NCBI RefSeq assembly: GCF_003337315.1
Contig: NZ_QPJV01000005.1
Span: forward strand, 1-64,000
DNA from: Vagococcus fluvialis
GTDB taxonomy: Bacteria > Bacillota > Bacilli > Lactobacillales > Vagococcaceae
Length of the DNA stretch: 64,000 nt
Reading direction: 5' to 3'
The translations under genes and the position numbers were made by a program. This document shows, piece by piece, positions 1 through 9,433 of the stretch. The notes beneath the pieces were generated by a model. The model saw nothing but the letters and a program-made list of their open reading frames with translations. It was not told the DNA's origin and made no database searches. Each line of letters begins with the position of its first letter. Positions within the stretch are counted from its first letter, which is position 1.

Positions 1-26
1 GCCTTATTAAAATTAAATAACTAAAA

Positions 27-66
27 AAGATGATAAATCTGAGAGTAATCTCAAGTTTATCATCTT
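27..66 (-). terminator. Intrinsic terminator after the TagF/GT4 gene
   Basis: An 11-bp perfect stem (AAGATGATAAA at 27-37 with its complement at 56-66) encloses an inner TGAGA/TCTCA stem. On the minus strand it is followed by a T-rich tract. It lies about 60 bases after the stop at 128. The remaining bases 67-127 hold nothing I can identify. Confidence 0.7.
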
Positions 67-127
67 ATATATCCGACTCATCAGTCCGATTTGACGAAGA
101 GCCGTTATGACTACATGCTTTTTTAGT

Positions 128-2629
128 TTATTTTAATAAATTCTCAAACTGAGAATAAGCTTTTGCATTATACTCTTTATAATCAAAATTATCTGCTTTA
201 ATTTTTCCATCGATAAATCTTTCAAATCCCTCAACAATACCATCAATTGTACAAGGTACCAATAAATCTTGTTCACTATTTTCTAATACTGACCTAATTC
301 CTGATACATTAGTTCCTATTACAGGTACACCCAAAATTTGTGATTCAATAATCGATAAACCTTGACCTTCATAATTAGAAAATAAAACAAAACAATCACA
401 TTGTTTAACAAAATAAAATGGATTATTTAAATGATTATAGAAAAAGACACTATCAGATAAAGATTTTTCTAGTACTAATTTATTTAAATTTCTTTTCTCA
501 GGTCCGCTACCAATTAAATGTAGTTTTGCTTGAGGATATTTCTTCACAATTTCAGCAAAAGCAATGATAGTATTACTATGATTTTTCTCAGGAGATAATC
601 TTGCAACTGTTACAAAATTGATGTCTTCTTGATTTAATTTCGGCACATAAGAAAATGTCTCTATCTTATCCTCATCAGTTTTATCTACTAATATTTTATC
701 TGGCATTGTATAAATTTTATTAATATCTCGAATATGAGAAACATTTTCTAAAATTGCTTCCCCATCAATCGTATTCTCGCAATAATACATTTTTGATGTA
801 TTTAAATTAGGTTGGACTTTTTTTATTTCAATCTTATTCTGTTCATTAACAGATTCTGACACTGACACAATTTTATCAAAATGATTATATAAACTAAAAA
901 TTACTTTTAAATTCCATTTATGAATAAATCTATTATTAACAACTTTATCATACTCAGCTTTCATCAAATTATGTAAAAACACAATTTTTTTACTATCATT
1001 TGATAGTGCAAAGAAACTATTCATAGCTTTATTATAACCACCAAAATCAATATAGTAATCTGGCTTTAAATTTCCTAATGTTCTATATCTATCAAGCGTA
1101 TTATATCTTTTCAATCGTTTTTCGTTAACAAATCTTCCACCTAATCCTCGTCTCATTAAAAGTTTATTCGAAATTCCATCTAAAAATGAATGAGGTACTT
1201 GTCCAAATTTAAAAATTATCTTTACATTTTTATTTAATCTAGCTAAATTTTTTGTTTTTACTTCACTGGCAGCATTAGGGTACTCTAAAATTATAACTTC
1301 ATATTTCTCATAATCAATTGAATTAGATAAATTAATCAAAGAACTAGTTATTCCATTATTATAAAAACCACCACCATAGAATAATAATATTTCTTTATCA
1401 CTTGTAAAGTTTAGCTCTTCAGTATCAATTGAATTTTCCTCAAAAATAATATTAATAATACGTTCTGAGGCAGTTCCGTTATCTAAATAACAAAATTTAT
1501 CTAAGTATTTTTTTATTTTTTCTTTATGAATACTTAAATAAATTTCATAATCACTTGCAATTCCTTTTGATAGATCAGGAATATTATAATAAACTTCTCC
1601 TGGTAAACCTTCAATATCTAAATACAAACCTCGAGTATTTTGGTAATACTCTAAATCCTCCATGTAGAAATAAATGGGTTTTTCAAAAGGAAGAAAATCA
1701 AAAAATATCGAAGAGTAATCAGTGATTAAAGCATCAATTGTTGTTAAGTATTCATTAGTATCTACCCAATCAGGTACAACTTTATCTTCTAAACCAAATG
1801 AGACAAATTTTTCATAAATAAAATAATGAGATTTTAATAAAATAACAGTGTCATCTGAAACTGAGTTTTGTAACAACTCCAATTGTTTTACTAACTCATA
1901 GACATCTTCATCCGTAGTTTCATCTACACCTTTTTTCCATGTTGGAGCATATAGAATATATTTTTTTTTAAAATCTAACCCATATTTTTTTTTCATTTCT
2001 AATGAATTTTTTTTGTTAAGATCCATTCTAGGATTACCAGTATCAAAAACTTTCCCTGGAAAAATCCCATTTAAATGATGCGAGGTTAACAGCTTATCAG
2101 CTGTAAATTTATTAGGCATCATTAAATAATCAGTTGCTAATAGGTTTCTTTGTATATTCTTATGATCATTCTGTCCATGACTAATAATATCTAACCCTAA
2201 AGTTTTCAAAGGGGTTCCATGCCAAGTATTAATATAAACTTGACTTGGTTGTTTAATAAAATATGGCATAAAAGAAGTGTCATTAAATAAGTACTTTGCC
2301 GTTGCTAAAATTTTAAAATATTGACGGCTTTCATATTCAACTAAAATAGTATTAGAATTTTTTTTAATTTCATTCAATAGTGGACTAGTTTTTGTATAAA
2401 CCCAATATTTTTTCATATTGGGTTTCTTTTTGCATAATTCTTCAAATAATGCATAAATATTTCCAGTAGTAGATACAGCATGATAGCTCTCAAATAAAGC
2501 AGCATTTTTATCTAAATTATTTGATGCTACCTTTCTGTAATAATAACTAGTATCTCTCGTTGCTTTAGTCACTTCATCGCTAAAAACAAGAGTAGAAAAA
2601 TCTAAAATATTTTTTATTTTTTGACTCAT
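128..2629 (-). CDS. TagF-type glycerophosphotransferase fused to GT4 glycosyltransferase
   Basis: The 833-residue protein has two domains. The N-terminal part (about 50-400) is a CDP-glycerol:poly(glycerophosphate) transferase domain, with HGTP at 137-140, an ILYAPTW strand near 225 and a TDYSS motif near 300. The C-terminal part (about 410-830) is a GT-B glycosyltransferase, with GGGFYNNGITSS at its start and VARLSPEKN in the second Rossmann half. Such enzymes polymerise or decorate teichoic-acid-like glycerophosphate chains on the cytoplasmic membrane face. The start has a good site (TAGGAG) 8 bases before ATG. The gene lies 70 bases after a DUF2142 gene and is followed by a terminator. The same architecture, with extra modules, recurs at 61135-64000. 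The exact acceptor and sugar are unknown. Confidence 0.85.
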   Translation of the reverse strand: MSQKIKNILDFSTLVFSDEVTKATRDTSYYYRKVASNNLDKNAALFESYHAVSTTGNIYALFEELCKKKPNMKKYWVYTKTSPLLNEIKKNSNTILVEYESRQYFKILATAKYLFNDTSFMPYFIKQPSQVYINTWHGTPLKTLGLDIISHGQNDHKNIQRNLLATDYLMMPNKFTADKLLTSHHLNGIFPGKVFDTGNPRMDLNKKNSLEMKKKYGLDFKKKYILYAPTWKKGVDETTDEDVYELVKQLELLQNSVSDDTVILLKSHYFIYEKFVSFGLEDKVVPDWVDTNEYLTTIDALITDYSSIFFDFLPFEKPIYFYMEDLEYYQNTRGLYLDIEGLPGEVYYNIPDLSKGIASDYEIYLSIHKEKIKKYLDKFCYLDNGTASERIINIIFEENSIDTEELNFTSDKEILLFYGGGFYNNGITSSLINLSNSIDYEKYEVIILEYPNAASEVKTKNLARLNKNVKIIFKFGQVPHSFLDGISNKLLMRRGLGGRFVNEKRLKRYNTLDRYRTLGNLKPDYYIDFGGYNKAMNSFFALSNDSKKIVFLHNLMKAEYDKVVNNRFIHKWNLKVIFSLYNHFDKIVSVSESVNEQNKIEIKKVQPNLNTSKMYYCENTIDGEAILENVSHIRDINKIYTMPDKILVDKTDEDKIETFSYVPKLNQEDINFVTVARLSPEKNHSNTIIAFAEIVKKYPQAKLHLIGSGPEKRNLNKLVLEKSLSDSVFFYNHLNNPFYFVKQCDCFVLFSNYEGQGLSIIESQILGVPVIGTNVSGIRSVLENSEQDLLVPCTIDGIVEGFERFIDGKIKADNFDYKEYNAKAYSQFENLLK

Positions 2630-2699
2630 ATTATAAGCTCCTATTCTATTTTTTTATAGGTTCTTAACTATTATTATACTTTTAAATTGTGGGCATTTA

Positions 2700-4214
2700 T
2701 TAATAATACACGCCAATTCTTGAAGCTAAGGTCCATATTAGTAATAAGAACGAGACAACTTGTAATGTATTAATTGTGTAGCTATTTTCTTTAACTTCAC
2801 CTATATATTTTGAAAAATTTAAAGCTATAGGTAAGATCAGAACAACTCCTGCAAAATAACGACCTTGTACACCTAAAACATGTCCTAAACCAACTGTAGT
2901 CCAAGTTAAGTACATTGATAGATAAATAAATACTGTAATTATTAATGAGATTACTATTACACCAAACTTAGTCCACTTACTTACTTTATCTATATCTTTC
3001 ATCGGAAATCCAAATACTATTCCTATACAAATTAAATTGACTAAAGCTAGTGTATTTGATACTTGATAATCCCATGCAAACGCTGTTAACTGCTTATACT
3101 TTCCAATAGTGTTAAACATACCTGTGGATATGATTCCTAATGCTTCTTTTTTATTTTCTAGCATGAATTTAACTTGTTCTTTCACATCTACATTTTCAGC
3201 AGTTGGAACAATACCTTCTATCTGTAGGTAAGTTTTAAACCAAAATGCTGATACTGCAATCACTAACAAAATTCCACCTATCATCACAAAATAAGTTTTT
3301 CTACTATCAAACTTTTTGAAAGGTATAAAGAAGATTAAGCCTGCCAAAACAATATATGGTAATTTAGTAAACGCCATCAACACACACAACAATGTATAGA
3401 TAACTATATCCTTCATCACTACTTTTTCATTTTCATTCTGAATCATTTTGAAAAAGAGTGCTACTACTATTAATAATAAACCATAGCTAATAGCATCTTG
3501 ATTAAAAGAACCACTGACATAAACCATTAAAGGTTGCAGTGCAAAAAATGCCATAATATGTTTCCATTTCCCAGATAATTTTACAGCTAAATATGCACAT
3601 AGAGCATAAAAAATTGCATTGAATATCCTTCCTAGATAAAACATAACTCCTAAATTATTATTAGAAATAATTTTACCAATCATATAACCTAAAGTACTTG
3701 GTAAATAAGCAATTGTTCCATAAGCACTTGTTACATTTACCCTAAATTGCTCTTCTTTTTCTGGATTATGCTTATAATTCCATAGTTCAGTTTCAAATGT
3801 ATTTGGTAATACTTCTTTTCTCCGTGAAGTATATCTTGAAATCTCTTCTAATTTATTAACATCTTTAGAGACAAACTGATTATCTCTTTCATTTGTTAAA
3901 TAAAAATTGCCCTCAGAAATATGTACCACCCTAGTAAAATGAGCTGGTTCATCCCAGACTTCATAAATTGGTGACATTACAGAAAATAAAATTCCAAAAG
4001 TCATACTAATCAATAATACATTTTTTTCAATTTTTTCATTCCAAAAGAAAATTATTAAAAATACAATTAATGACACAAATAAAACTGCTTTTTTAGGAAT
4101 ACCAATAAATTGCTTTTCAGCTATTAATATAAATGAAGTAAATAAGAAAGCGAAAACATATAATTTTTTTCTGTTCATTACTCTTTCATTAAATAACTTA
4201 ACAACACTATCCAT
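2700..4214 (-). CDS. DUF2142 family polytopic membrane protein
   Basis: The 504-residue protein has about ten to twelve hydrophobic segments. After the second segment there is an extracytoplasmic loop with YEVWDEPAHFTRVVHISEG (about 84-102), the signature region of the DUF2142 family. That family has the shape of GT-C enzymes, which use lipid-linked sugars on the outer membrane face; an acidic pair early in the first large loop (here the DE of WDEP) is typical. A role in glycosylating wall polymers is inference. A ribosome site (GGAGAA) precedes the start, and only 34 bases separate it from prfC, so the two are probably cotranscribed with the TagF/GT4 gene downstream. Confidence 0.7.
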   Translation of the reverse strand: MDSVVKLFNERVMNRKKLYVFAFLFTSFILIAEKQFIGIPKKAVLFVSLIVFLIIFFWNEKIEKNVLLISMTFGILFSVMSPIYEVWDEPAHFTRVVHISEGNFYLTNERDNQFVSKDVNKLEEISRYTSRRKEVLPNTFETELWNYKHNPEKEEQFRVNVTSAYGTIAYLPSTLGYMIGKIISNNNLGVMFYLGRIFNAIFYALCAYLAVKLSGKWKHIMAFFALQPLMVYVSGSFNQDAISYGLLLIVVALFFKMIQNENEKVVMKDIVIYTLLCVLMAFTKLPYIVLAGLIFFIPFKKFDSRKTYFVMIGGILLVIAVSAFWFKTYLQIEGIVPTAENVDVKEQVKFMLENKKEALGIISTGMFNTIGKYKQLTAFAWDYQVSNTLALVNLICIGIVFGFPMKDIDKVSKWTKFGVIVISLIITVFIYLSMYLTWTTVGLGHVLGVQGRYFAGVVLILPIALNFSKYIGEVKENSYTINTLQVVSFLLLIWTLASRIGVYY

Positions 4215-4248
4215 TTAATTCTCCAATCCGATAATTTCTTAATTTTTA

Positions 4249-5826
4249 TTATAGTAACGTTTTAAGTTCCACTTCTGGATACTTATCAGCAAACCAACGC
4301 ATTGCAAATTGATTTTCAAATAAGAATAATGGTTGATCAAATCTATCTTTAGCTAAAATATTTCGACTTGAGCTCATTTTCTCATCTAATTGCTCTGGGT
4401 CAATCCAACGAGCGATTTTACTTCCCATAGGCTCCATAATGACTTCTGTATTATACTCGCCTTGCATACGGTGTTTAAACACTTCAAATTGAAGTTGCCC
4501 TACAGCACCAATGATAAAATCTTCTGTTAAGTAAGTTTTGTAAAGCTGAATAGCTCCCTCTTGAACTAACTGATATAGACCTTTATAGAATGATTTTTGT
4601 TTCATCACATTTTTAGCTGTTACTCTCATAAATAATTCTGGAGTAAATGAAGGTAATTCTTCAAACTCTATTTTTTCTTTTCCAGTAAAAATAGTATCTC
4701 CAATTTGGTAGCTACCTGTATCATAAAGACCGATGATATCACCTGCTACAGCTTCTTCTACTTGTTCACGAGAGTCTGCCATAAACTGAGTTGAGTTGTT
4801 TAATTTAATTTTTTTATTATCACGAGATAACTTCACATCCATACCGCGCTCAAATGAACCTGAACAAATACGGACAAAAGCAATACGGTCACGGTGAGCA
4901 GGATTCATATTAGCTTGGATTTTAAAGACAAATCCTGAAAAATCTTCACTATATGGACTAACTTCGCCATCTTCTTTTGTTTTATGAGCAGATGGTGCTG
5001 GAGCAAATTGTAAAAATGTTTCTAAAAATGTTTGCACACCAAAGTTAGTTAAAGCTGAACCAAAGAATACTGGAGTTAATTCACCTTTAGCAATTTTTTC
5101 TTCTGAAAATTCATTTCCTGCTTCAAGTAAAAGCTCAACGTCTTCTTGAACTTGATCAAAAATTGATAATTCTTTTAATGGATGATCCATCTCTAATTCC
5201 ATATTGTCATTTAATGGTAAGAATTTTTCACCATCAAATCTTTCAGGGCGATGAACTTCAACACGCTTATTAAAGGTGTCATATAATCCTTCAAATCCTT
5301 TTCCCATACCAATCGGCCAGTTCATTGGATAAGAATCAATTTCTAAGACTTCTTCTAATTCTTCTAATAAATCTAATGGTTCACGACCATCTCTATCTAG
5401 TTTATTAATGAACGTAAAAATAGGAATACCACGCATACGACAAACTTGGAAAAGTTTTTTCGTTTGTGCTTCAATCCCTTTTGCACTATCAATAACCATG
5501 ACAGCACTATCTACTGCCATTAAAGTACGATATGTATCTTCTGAAAAATCCTCATGTCCTGGCGTGTCTAAGATATTGACACGTTTATCATCAAAATCAA
5601 ATTGCATCACTGAACTTGTTACCGATATTCCTCTTTGTTTTTCAATATCCATCCAGTCAGATTTTGCAAAGTTTCCTGTTTTTTTCCCTTTTACAGTACC
5701 AGCACTACGAATAGCACCACCAAATAAAAGTAATTGTTCTGTAATTGTTGTTTTCCCAGCATCCGGATGGGAAATAATCGCAAAAGTTCTTCTACGATCG
5801 ACTTCATGTTGTTGGTTAAAACCCAT
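4249..5826 (-). CDS. prfC: Peptide chain release factor 3
   Basis: RF3 is a translational GTPase that removes RF1/RF2 from the ribosome after peptide release. The 525-residue length is usual for the family. The G1 motif SHPDAGKT is at 19-26, followed by the effector-region [21 protein letters not shown] (G3) and [11 protein letters not shown] (G4). The C-terminal part carries the RF3-type [11 protein letters not shown] stretch. The start is supported by TTAAGGAG upstream and by a clear promoter at 5887-5915. It heads a likely operon with the DUF2142 and TagF/GT4 genes, an odd pairing of a translation factor with envelope enzymes that may only be positional. Confidence 0.97.
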   Translation of the reverse strand: MGFNQQHEVDRRRTFAIISHPDAGKTTITEQLLLFGGAIRSAGTVKGKKTGNFAKSDWMDIEKQRGISVTSSVMQFDFDDKRVNILDTPGHEDFSEDTYRTLMAVDSAVMVIDSAKGIEAQTKKLFQVCRMRGIPIFTFINKLDRDGREPLDLLEELEEVLEIDSYPMNWPIGMGKGFEGLYDTFNKRVEVHRPERFDGEKFLPLNDNMELEMDHPLKELSIFDQVQEDVELLLEAGNEFSEEKIAKGELTPVFFGSALTNFGVQTFLETFLQFAPAPSAHKTKEDGEVSPYSEDFSGFVFKIQANMNPAHRDRIAFVRICSGSFERGMDVKLSRDNKKIKLNNSTQFMADSREQVEEAVAGDIIGLYDTGSYQIGDTIFTGKEKIEFEELPSFTPELFMRVTAKNVMKQKSFYKGLYQLVQEGAIQLYKTYLTEDFIIGAVGQLQFEVFKHRMQGEYNTEVIMEPMGSKIARWIDPEQLDEKMSSSRNILAKDRFDQPLFLFENQFAMRWFADKYPEVELKTLL

Positions 5827-5886
5827 AATATTCTCCTTAACTAATCCTTTATTTATCTAAAGTTACTTGTTATCAAAACATTGTTA

Positions 5887-5915
5887 ATTATAGCATGATA
5901 CATACATAATGTGAA
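5887..5915 (-). promoter_or_regulatory. SigA-type promoter of prfC
   Basis: On the minus strand a -35 TTCACA (5910-5915) lies 17 bases from a perfect -10 TATAAT (5887-5892), which also has the extended TGC in front. A 7-bp dyad (GATACAT / ATGTATC) overlaps the -35 side. Confidence 0.7.
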
Positions 5916-5936
5916 TGTATCACTTTGTTTCTATTA

Positions 5937-5971
5937 AAAGCTAGTTGATATTTTCCAATTCAACTAGCTTT
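5937..5971 (-). terminator. Terminator overlapping the end of the SGNH pseudogene
   Basis: A perfect 12-bp stem (AAAGCTAGTTGA at 5937-5948, complement at 5960-5971) reads into TTTTAATAG on the minus strand. The stem includes the last codons and stop of the reading frame. Confidence 0.65.
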
Positions 5972-6759
5972 CTATCTAAAATTTTCATTCGTCTAACTTC
6001 ATCAATTGATTCCTTTATTTTATTACCAATAATTTCCATACCAAAATTATTGGGGTGAAGTCCATCATACAATAAAAAATTAGCACTTGATTCATTTATT
6101 TCCAAGTCATTGTACATGTCAACGAAATAAAGATTCTTTTTTTCACTTAACTTTTCTAAATCAGATATAAATTCTTCCATTTCAGTAGGTAATCTGTTTT
6201 CTCTTGATGAGTAAATTGGGCTACATAAAATAATATCTGCATTTGGGTTGTTTAATCGTAAATAGTCAATAATTAGATTTATTGCCCCCTAATGTTGTAT
6301 ACGAATCCTGACTGTCTACTGAACCTAAAGGCATGTTCGTTCCAATATCATTAGTTCCGCCAAATAATATAATGGTATCTAAATTAGAAAAATTAACTGC
6401 TTTATTAATAACTGTCTCCTGGTAGATGGATTTAACTTTTCCTGATGAGTTTTGTTTTTGACTATATGTTCCTCCATATACACCATAACTAAAAACAGTT
6501 GCACCTGTTTCTCTTAAAACTTGCTGATATCCTACTATACTTTCAACACCTGAAACTTTATTACCATCCAACCAAGTTATAGAATCTCCTAAGGTTAAGA
6601 TAGACATATCATTCATTGAAGAAATACTAGTTTCTTGATTGTTAGTCTCTACATAGTCTTCAGCTTCATTTTTATTTACAAATAATTCTATTACAAGTAA
6701 TGATAGTGAAAACACAGCTATCACACCAATAACAATATATCTATTTTTTTCTTAAACAT
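5941..6759 (-). pseudogene. SGNH/GDSL hydrolase, broken by two homopolymer frameshifts
   Basis: Two open fragments (6266 to about 6724, and 5941-6180) plus the sequence between them rebuild one membrane-anchored SGNH esterase. Block I is LTLGDSITW, block III GGTNDIG, and block V DGLHPNNFG with the catalytic Asp and His. After GGTNDIG the frame runs into a stop. If one G is dropped from the G5 run (6285-6289) the frame continues as GAINLIIDYLRLNNP and joins the downstream fragment without a gap. At the 5' end, an ATG at 6759 with a plausible ribosome site reads MFKKK and stops; one extra A in the A7 run (6744-6750) would lead straight into the hydrophobic anchor. Either the gene is decaying, or these are homopolymer sequencing errors, or the runs are phase-variable. 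Intact relatives would deacylate wall glycans. Confidence 0.8.
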
Positions 6760-6814
6760 TTTTTCACCATCTTTGTACATCTTCACTTATTTTTACCTAG
6801 TCAAACTAATAAAA

Positions 6815-6856
6815 ACACTTTATTAAAGCTAGAAAATACTAACTTTAACAAAGTGT
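6815..6856 (-). terminator. Terminator after the SMR-like gene
   Basis: A 14-bp stem with one mismatch (ACACTTTATTAAAG at 6815-6828 against CTTTAACAAAGTGT at 6843-6856) is followed on the minus strand by TTTTTATTAG. It lies directly after the stop at 6862. Confidence 0.7.
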
Positions 6857-6861
6857 ATAAT

Positions 6862-7203
6862 TTATCCTTTGTTGATTAATAACGTACCACCGAGTATCAT
6901 GACAATGCCAATAATACCGTACACATTAATACTTTCCTTAAGAACAACCATCGATCCTACTAAAATCAAAACATTTGTAAGTCCTAGTCCAAGAGGTACT
7001 ATATAACTTACATCTGATTTTGAAATAATAATCATCCATAAAATAAAGCTAATCAAGTAGCACATTAGACCTAAAATACTCATCATAGGGAAATTCATGT
7101 TAAGTTGGTTGCTTACCATTTTGATTGATAGTTCGGCAGAACCTAATTTAAATAGTATAATTCCTGATGACGATAAAATGACATATACTAAAAATAATAT
7201 CAT
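6862..7203 (-). CDS. Small four-helix SMR/EamA-like membrane protein, probable lipid-sugar flippase
   Basis: The 113-residue protein has four hydrophobic segments and the small-multidrug-resistance / half-EamA layout. Features include an early FKLGS, a middle ISKSDVSYIVPLGLGLTNVLI with a helix-breaking proline, and LKESINVYGIIGIVMILGGT at the end. Proteins of this size beside a DPM1-like GT2 and DUF2304 resemble ArnE/ArnF-type carriers that flip undecaprenyl-phosphate sugars. This role is inferred from context; a drug exporter is the alternative. It is the last gene of a three-gene operon, starting three bases after the DUF2304 stop, and a terminator follows. Confidence 0.65.
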   Translation of the reverse strand: MILFLVYVILSSSGIILFKLGSAELSIKMVSNQLNMNFPMMSILGLMCYLISFILWMIIISKSDVSYIVPLGLGLTNVLILVGSMVVLKESINVYGIIGIVMILGGTLLINKG

Positions 7204-7206
7204 ATT

Positions 7207-7548
7207 CTATTTTTCCTTTCTTTCTACTTTTTCTTTTAAAATTGATAATTCTTGTACTAGTCTTTTAATATCATGACTTTGCTTAGTTATATGCTTAGTA
7301 AAAATAATCAATTGTACCAAACTAAACAGTACTGCCATCACTAATAAAAAATTAGACATTGTTTCAAATCCTAATAAATCAGAAAAATATTCTGGAATAC
7401 CAGGAAATAATGAAAAAATAATCATAACAACGCCTGTACCTAACCACATTAGCGAATGCTCTAAGGTAAATGTTGATGAATTTATTAATTTGATAATCAA
7501 TACTAAAAAAGCTACAGATAAAACAATCATTGAAATAGATAATACCAT
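7207..7548 (-). CDS. DUF2304 family membrane protein
   Basis: The 113-residue protein has three hydrophobic segments followed by a charged, probably coiled C-terminus (KHITKQSHDIKRLVQELSILKEKVERKEK). The WLGTGVVMIIFSLFPGIPEYFSDLLGF stretch, shown here only as the region around residues 35-60, is typical of DUF2304. These proteins are regularly encoded beside polyprenyl-phosphate glycosyltransferases, but their own activity is not established. Its ATG overlaps the stop of the upstream GT2 gene by one base (TAATG), indicating translational coupling, and GGAGG lies just before it. Confidence 0.8.
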   Translation of the reverse strand: MVLSISMIVLSVAFLVLIIKLINSSTFTLEHSLMWLGTGVVMIIFSLFPGIPEYFSDLLGFETMSNFLLVMAVLFSLVQLIIFTKHITKQSHDIKRLVQELSILKEKVERKEK

Positions 7549-8261
7549 TATTTTAGCCTCCTATTTGAAAGTAATAAAATGGAAGTTAATACTTCAATCA
7601 TATATCGTACTGATTTAATTGGAGTTATCGAAGAACTACCTTCTAAACGTTCAAACATATTAACACCAACTTCATCTACCCTGAAGCCTTTTTTTATTAA
7701 TATCGCATTTGTTTCAGGCTCAGGATATTTTTTAGGATAATTATAGGCAAAATACTCTATCACCTTTTTATTACCTGCTCTATATCCAGAAGTCACATCC
7801 ATTAATGTTCTACCTGATTTCAGTTTAATAAATAAAGATATCAAATTAATACCCATTCTTCTTGAGAATGACGTTTTAAATAATGATGGTGAACCTTCTA
7901 CAAACCTAGAACCAATTGTAAAATCATATTCATCAGCAATTATTGGCGTAACTAGCGCTTCAATTGATTTAATATCATGTTGTCCATCACCATCAAATTG
8001 AACAGCGATATCATAATCATTGTCGTATGCATACAGATAGCCAGTTTGGACTGCTCCACCAATACCTAAATTTTCAATTAAATGAACAGCATTCAAATCA
8101 TTTGCTTTAATTATTTCTTTTGTTTTATCTGTTGATCCATCATTTATGACAACATAATCCAATTCGAATGGAACTTCATTTTTAAAAGACTCTATACTCT
8201 GAGTTGTTTTTAGAATACTACCTTCTTCATTATAAGCAGGTATTATCATCAAGACTTTCAT
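7548..8261 (-). CDS. GT2 glycosyltransferase, DPM1-like (polyprenyl-phosphate sugar synthase)
   Basis: The 237-residue protein is a GT-A family 2 glycosyltransferase. IIPAYNEEGSI lies at about 6-16, INDGSTDKT at 39-47, and the metal-binding QFDGDGQHD near 90. The later TSGYRAGNKKVIEYF and E-P-E motifs match dolichyl/undecaprenyl-phosphate mannose or glucose synthases, and there is no C-terminal membrane pair. It would load a sugar on undecaprenyl phosphate at the inner membrane face. It heads an operon with DUF2304 and the SMR-like protein. The start is supported by AAGGAGAAGAG and by a promoter candidate at 8284-8311. Confidence 0.85.
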   Translation of the reverse strand: MKVLMIIPAYNEEGSILKTTQSIESFKNEVPFELDYVVINDGSTDKTKEIIKANDLNAVHLIENLGIGGAVQTGYLYAYDNDYDIAVQFDGDGQHDIKSIEALVTPIIADEYDFTIGSRFVEGSPSLFKTSFSRRMGINLISLFIKLKSGRTLMDVTSGYRAGNKKVIEYFAYNYPKKYPEPETNAILIKKGFRVDEVGVNMFERLEGSSSITPIKSVRYMIEVLTSILLLSNRRLK

Positions 8262-8283
8262 TTTCTCTTCTCCTTAAGTCATG

Positions 8284-8311
8284 ATTATAATTAATTAATA
8301 TTTAATTACAA
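8284..8311 (-). promoter_or_regulatory. Candidate promoter of the GT2-DUF2304-SMR operon
   Basis: The -10 TATAAT (8284-8289) is perfect, with -35 TTGTAA (8306-8311) at a 16-base spacing on the minus strand. A perfect 16-bp AT-rich palindrome (ATATATCATGATATAT, 8328-8343) lies just upstream and could be an operator or mere composition. Confidence 0.45.
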
Positions 8312-8404
8312 AACAAATACAAATTAGATATATCATGATATATAACGTTCTTATCATATCATAAATCTCAGTAATTCTACACCGATTTTTTCCGATACTT
8401 AACA

Positions 8405-8432
8405 AAAAGCAGGAGTGTGCACTCCTGCTTTT
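8405..8432 (-). terminator. Terminator after the GtrB-like gene
   Basis: A perfect stem of about 12 bp (AAAAGCAGGAGT against ACTCCTGCTTTT) with a four-base loop overlaps the stop codon at 8432 and runs into T residues on the minus strand. Confidence 0.85.
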
Positions 8433-9382
8433 CAATCCTTATCATCTATTTGATTAGTATAATATTCTTGGATTAAGTAAGGAGGACGATTTTTTACTTC
8501 AGTATAAATTTTCCCTATATACTCACCCATAATTCCTTGAAAAATCAATTGAGAACCACTTAAAAATAGGATTAAAACTGTTAACGTAGGAAATCCTGGT
8601 GTTGTACTACCAACAAGTAACGTTTTTATCAATATATAAATCATATAAATAAATGACATCAGAGAAATAATAATCCCACTATAAAAAGACAATCTTAAAG
8701 CTACCTTAGAATCAGAAACAATTCCATCAATTGCTAATTGAATAAGACTCTTTAGTTTCCACTTTGTTTGTCCTGCAAAACGTTCATTTGATTCAAACTC
8801 TACTTCTTTTTTCTTAAAGCCTATCCACATATACATACTTTTAGTATATCTTTGACTCTCGCGAATCTTTACCATACTATCGATACAAACACGGTCTAGT
8901 AATCTAAAATCTCCAACTGCTGGTAAAACAGGGATTTGAGAAAAATTGCCTAAAATTTTGTAATAAAGTTCAGAAGTTTTCTTTTTGAAAAAACTTTCTC
9001 CCTCTCTAGTTACTCTTTTTCCATAAACATCTTGATATCCATTTTCCCATTCTTTAATCATTTGAGGTATTGTTGCTGGTGGATGTTGTAAGTCCGCATC
9101 CATCATTATTATTGCATCACCCTTGCAATAATCAAATCCAGCAAGCATGGCCACTTCTTTTCCAAAATTTCTTGAAAGATCTACAAATGAAATTCTCTCA
9201 TCGGATTTCGCTAACTCTTTAACAATATCAAGAGAATTATCTATACTACCATCATTAATAAATAAGAACTCAAAATTATACTTATTAATAAATTGTTCCG
9301 ACAATATATTCAATTGTCTATGCAATTCTTTAATATTTTCACTTTCATTATACATTGGTATACAAAAAGTAATTAATTTCAT
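8432..9382 (-). CDS. GT2 glycosyltransferase with two C-terminal membrane helices (GtrB/CsbB-like)
   Basis: The 316-residue protein has a GT-A catalytic domain (FCIPMYNESENI, FINDGSIDNS, DLSRNFGKEVAMLAG, MMDADLQHPP with the metal-binding DAD). It ends in two membrane segments and the usual MGEYIGKIYTEVKNRP tail. This is the GtrB/CsbB/YkoT layout, in which the enzyme makes undecaprenyl-phosphate-glucose or -GlcNAc for later transfer outside the cell. The large membrane protein immediately upstream (9434-10843) is the natural candidate for that outside transferase. TAGGAGG precedes the start, and a strong terminator follows. Confidence 0.9.
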   Translation of the reverse strand: MKLITFCIPMYNESENIKELHRQLNILSEQFINKYNFEFLFINDGSIDNSLDIVKELAKSDERISFVDLSRNFGKEVAMLAGFDYCKGDAIIMMDADLQHPPATIPQMIKEWENGYQDVYGKRVTREGESFFKKKTSELYYKILGNFSQIPVLPAVGDFRLLDRVCIDSMVKIRESQRYTKSMYMWIGFKKKEVEFESNERFAGQTKWKLKSLIQLAIDGIVSDSKVALRLSFYSGIIISLMSFIYMIYILIKTLLVGSTTPGFPTLTVLILFLSGSQLIFQGIMGEYIGKIYTEVKNRPPYLIQEYYTNQIDDKD

Positions 9383-9397
9383 ATTCTTACCTCCTAT

Positions 9398-9430
9398 ACT
9401 ACTTTATTATTCACTACTTTATTATTCACT
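9398..9430. repeat. 15-bp tandem duplication between two genes
   Basis: The unit ACTACTTTATTATTC occurs twice in direct succession (9398-9412, 9413-9427), followed by the first three bases of a third copy. It fills the gap between the two adjoining genes. Confidence 0.8.
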
Positions 9431-9433
9431 ATT

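Noticed and set aside
5408-5860. Plus-strand reading frame inside prfC
   Set aside because: Antisense to a strongly conserved gene, no ribosome site, low-complexity product. The same reasoning removes the other antisense frames inside rml, wzx, capD and autolysin genes.
8328-8343. Operator palindrome ATATATCATGATATAT
   Set aside because: Perfect but almost purely A/T in an A/T-rich spacer; chance is likely, so it is only noted with the promoter.
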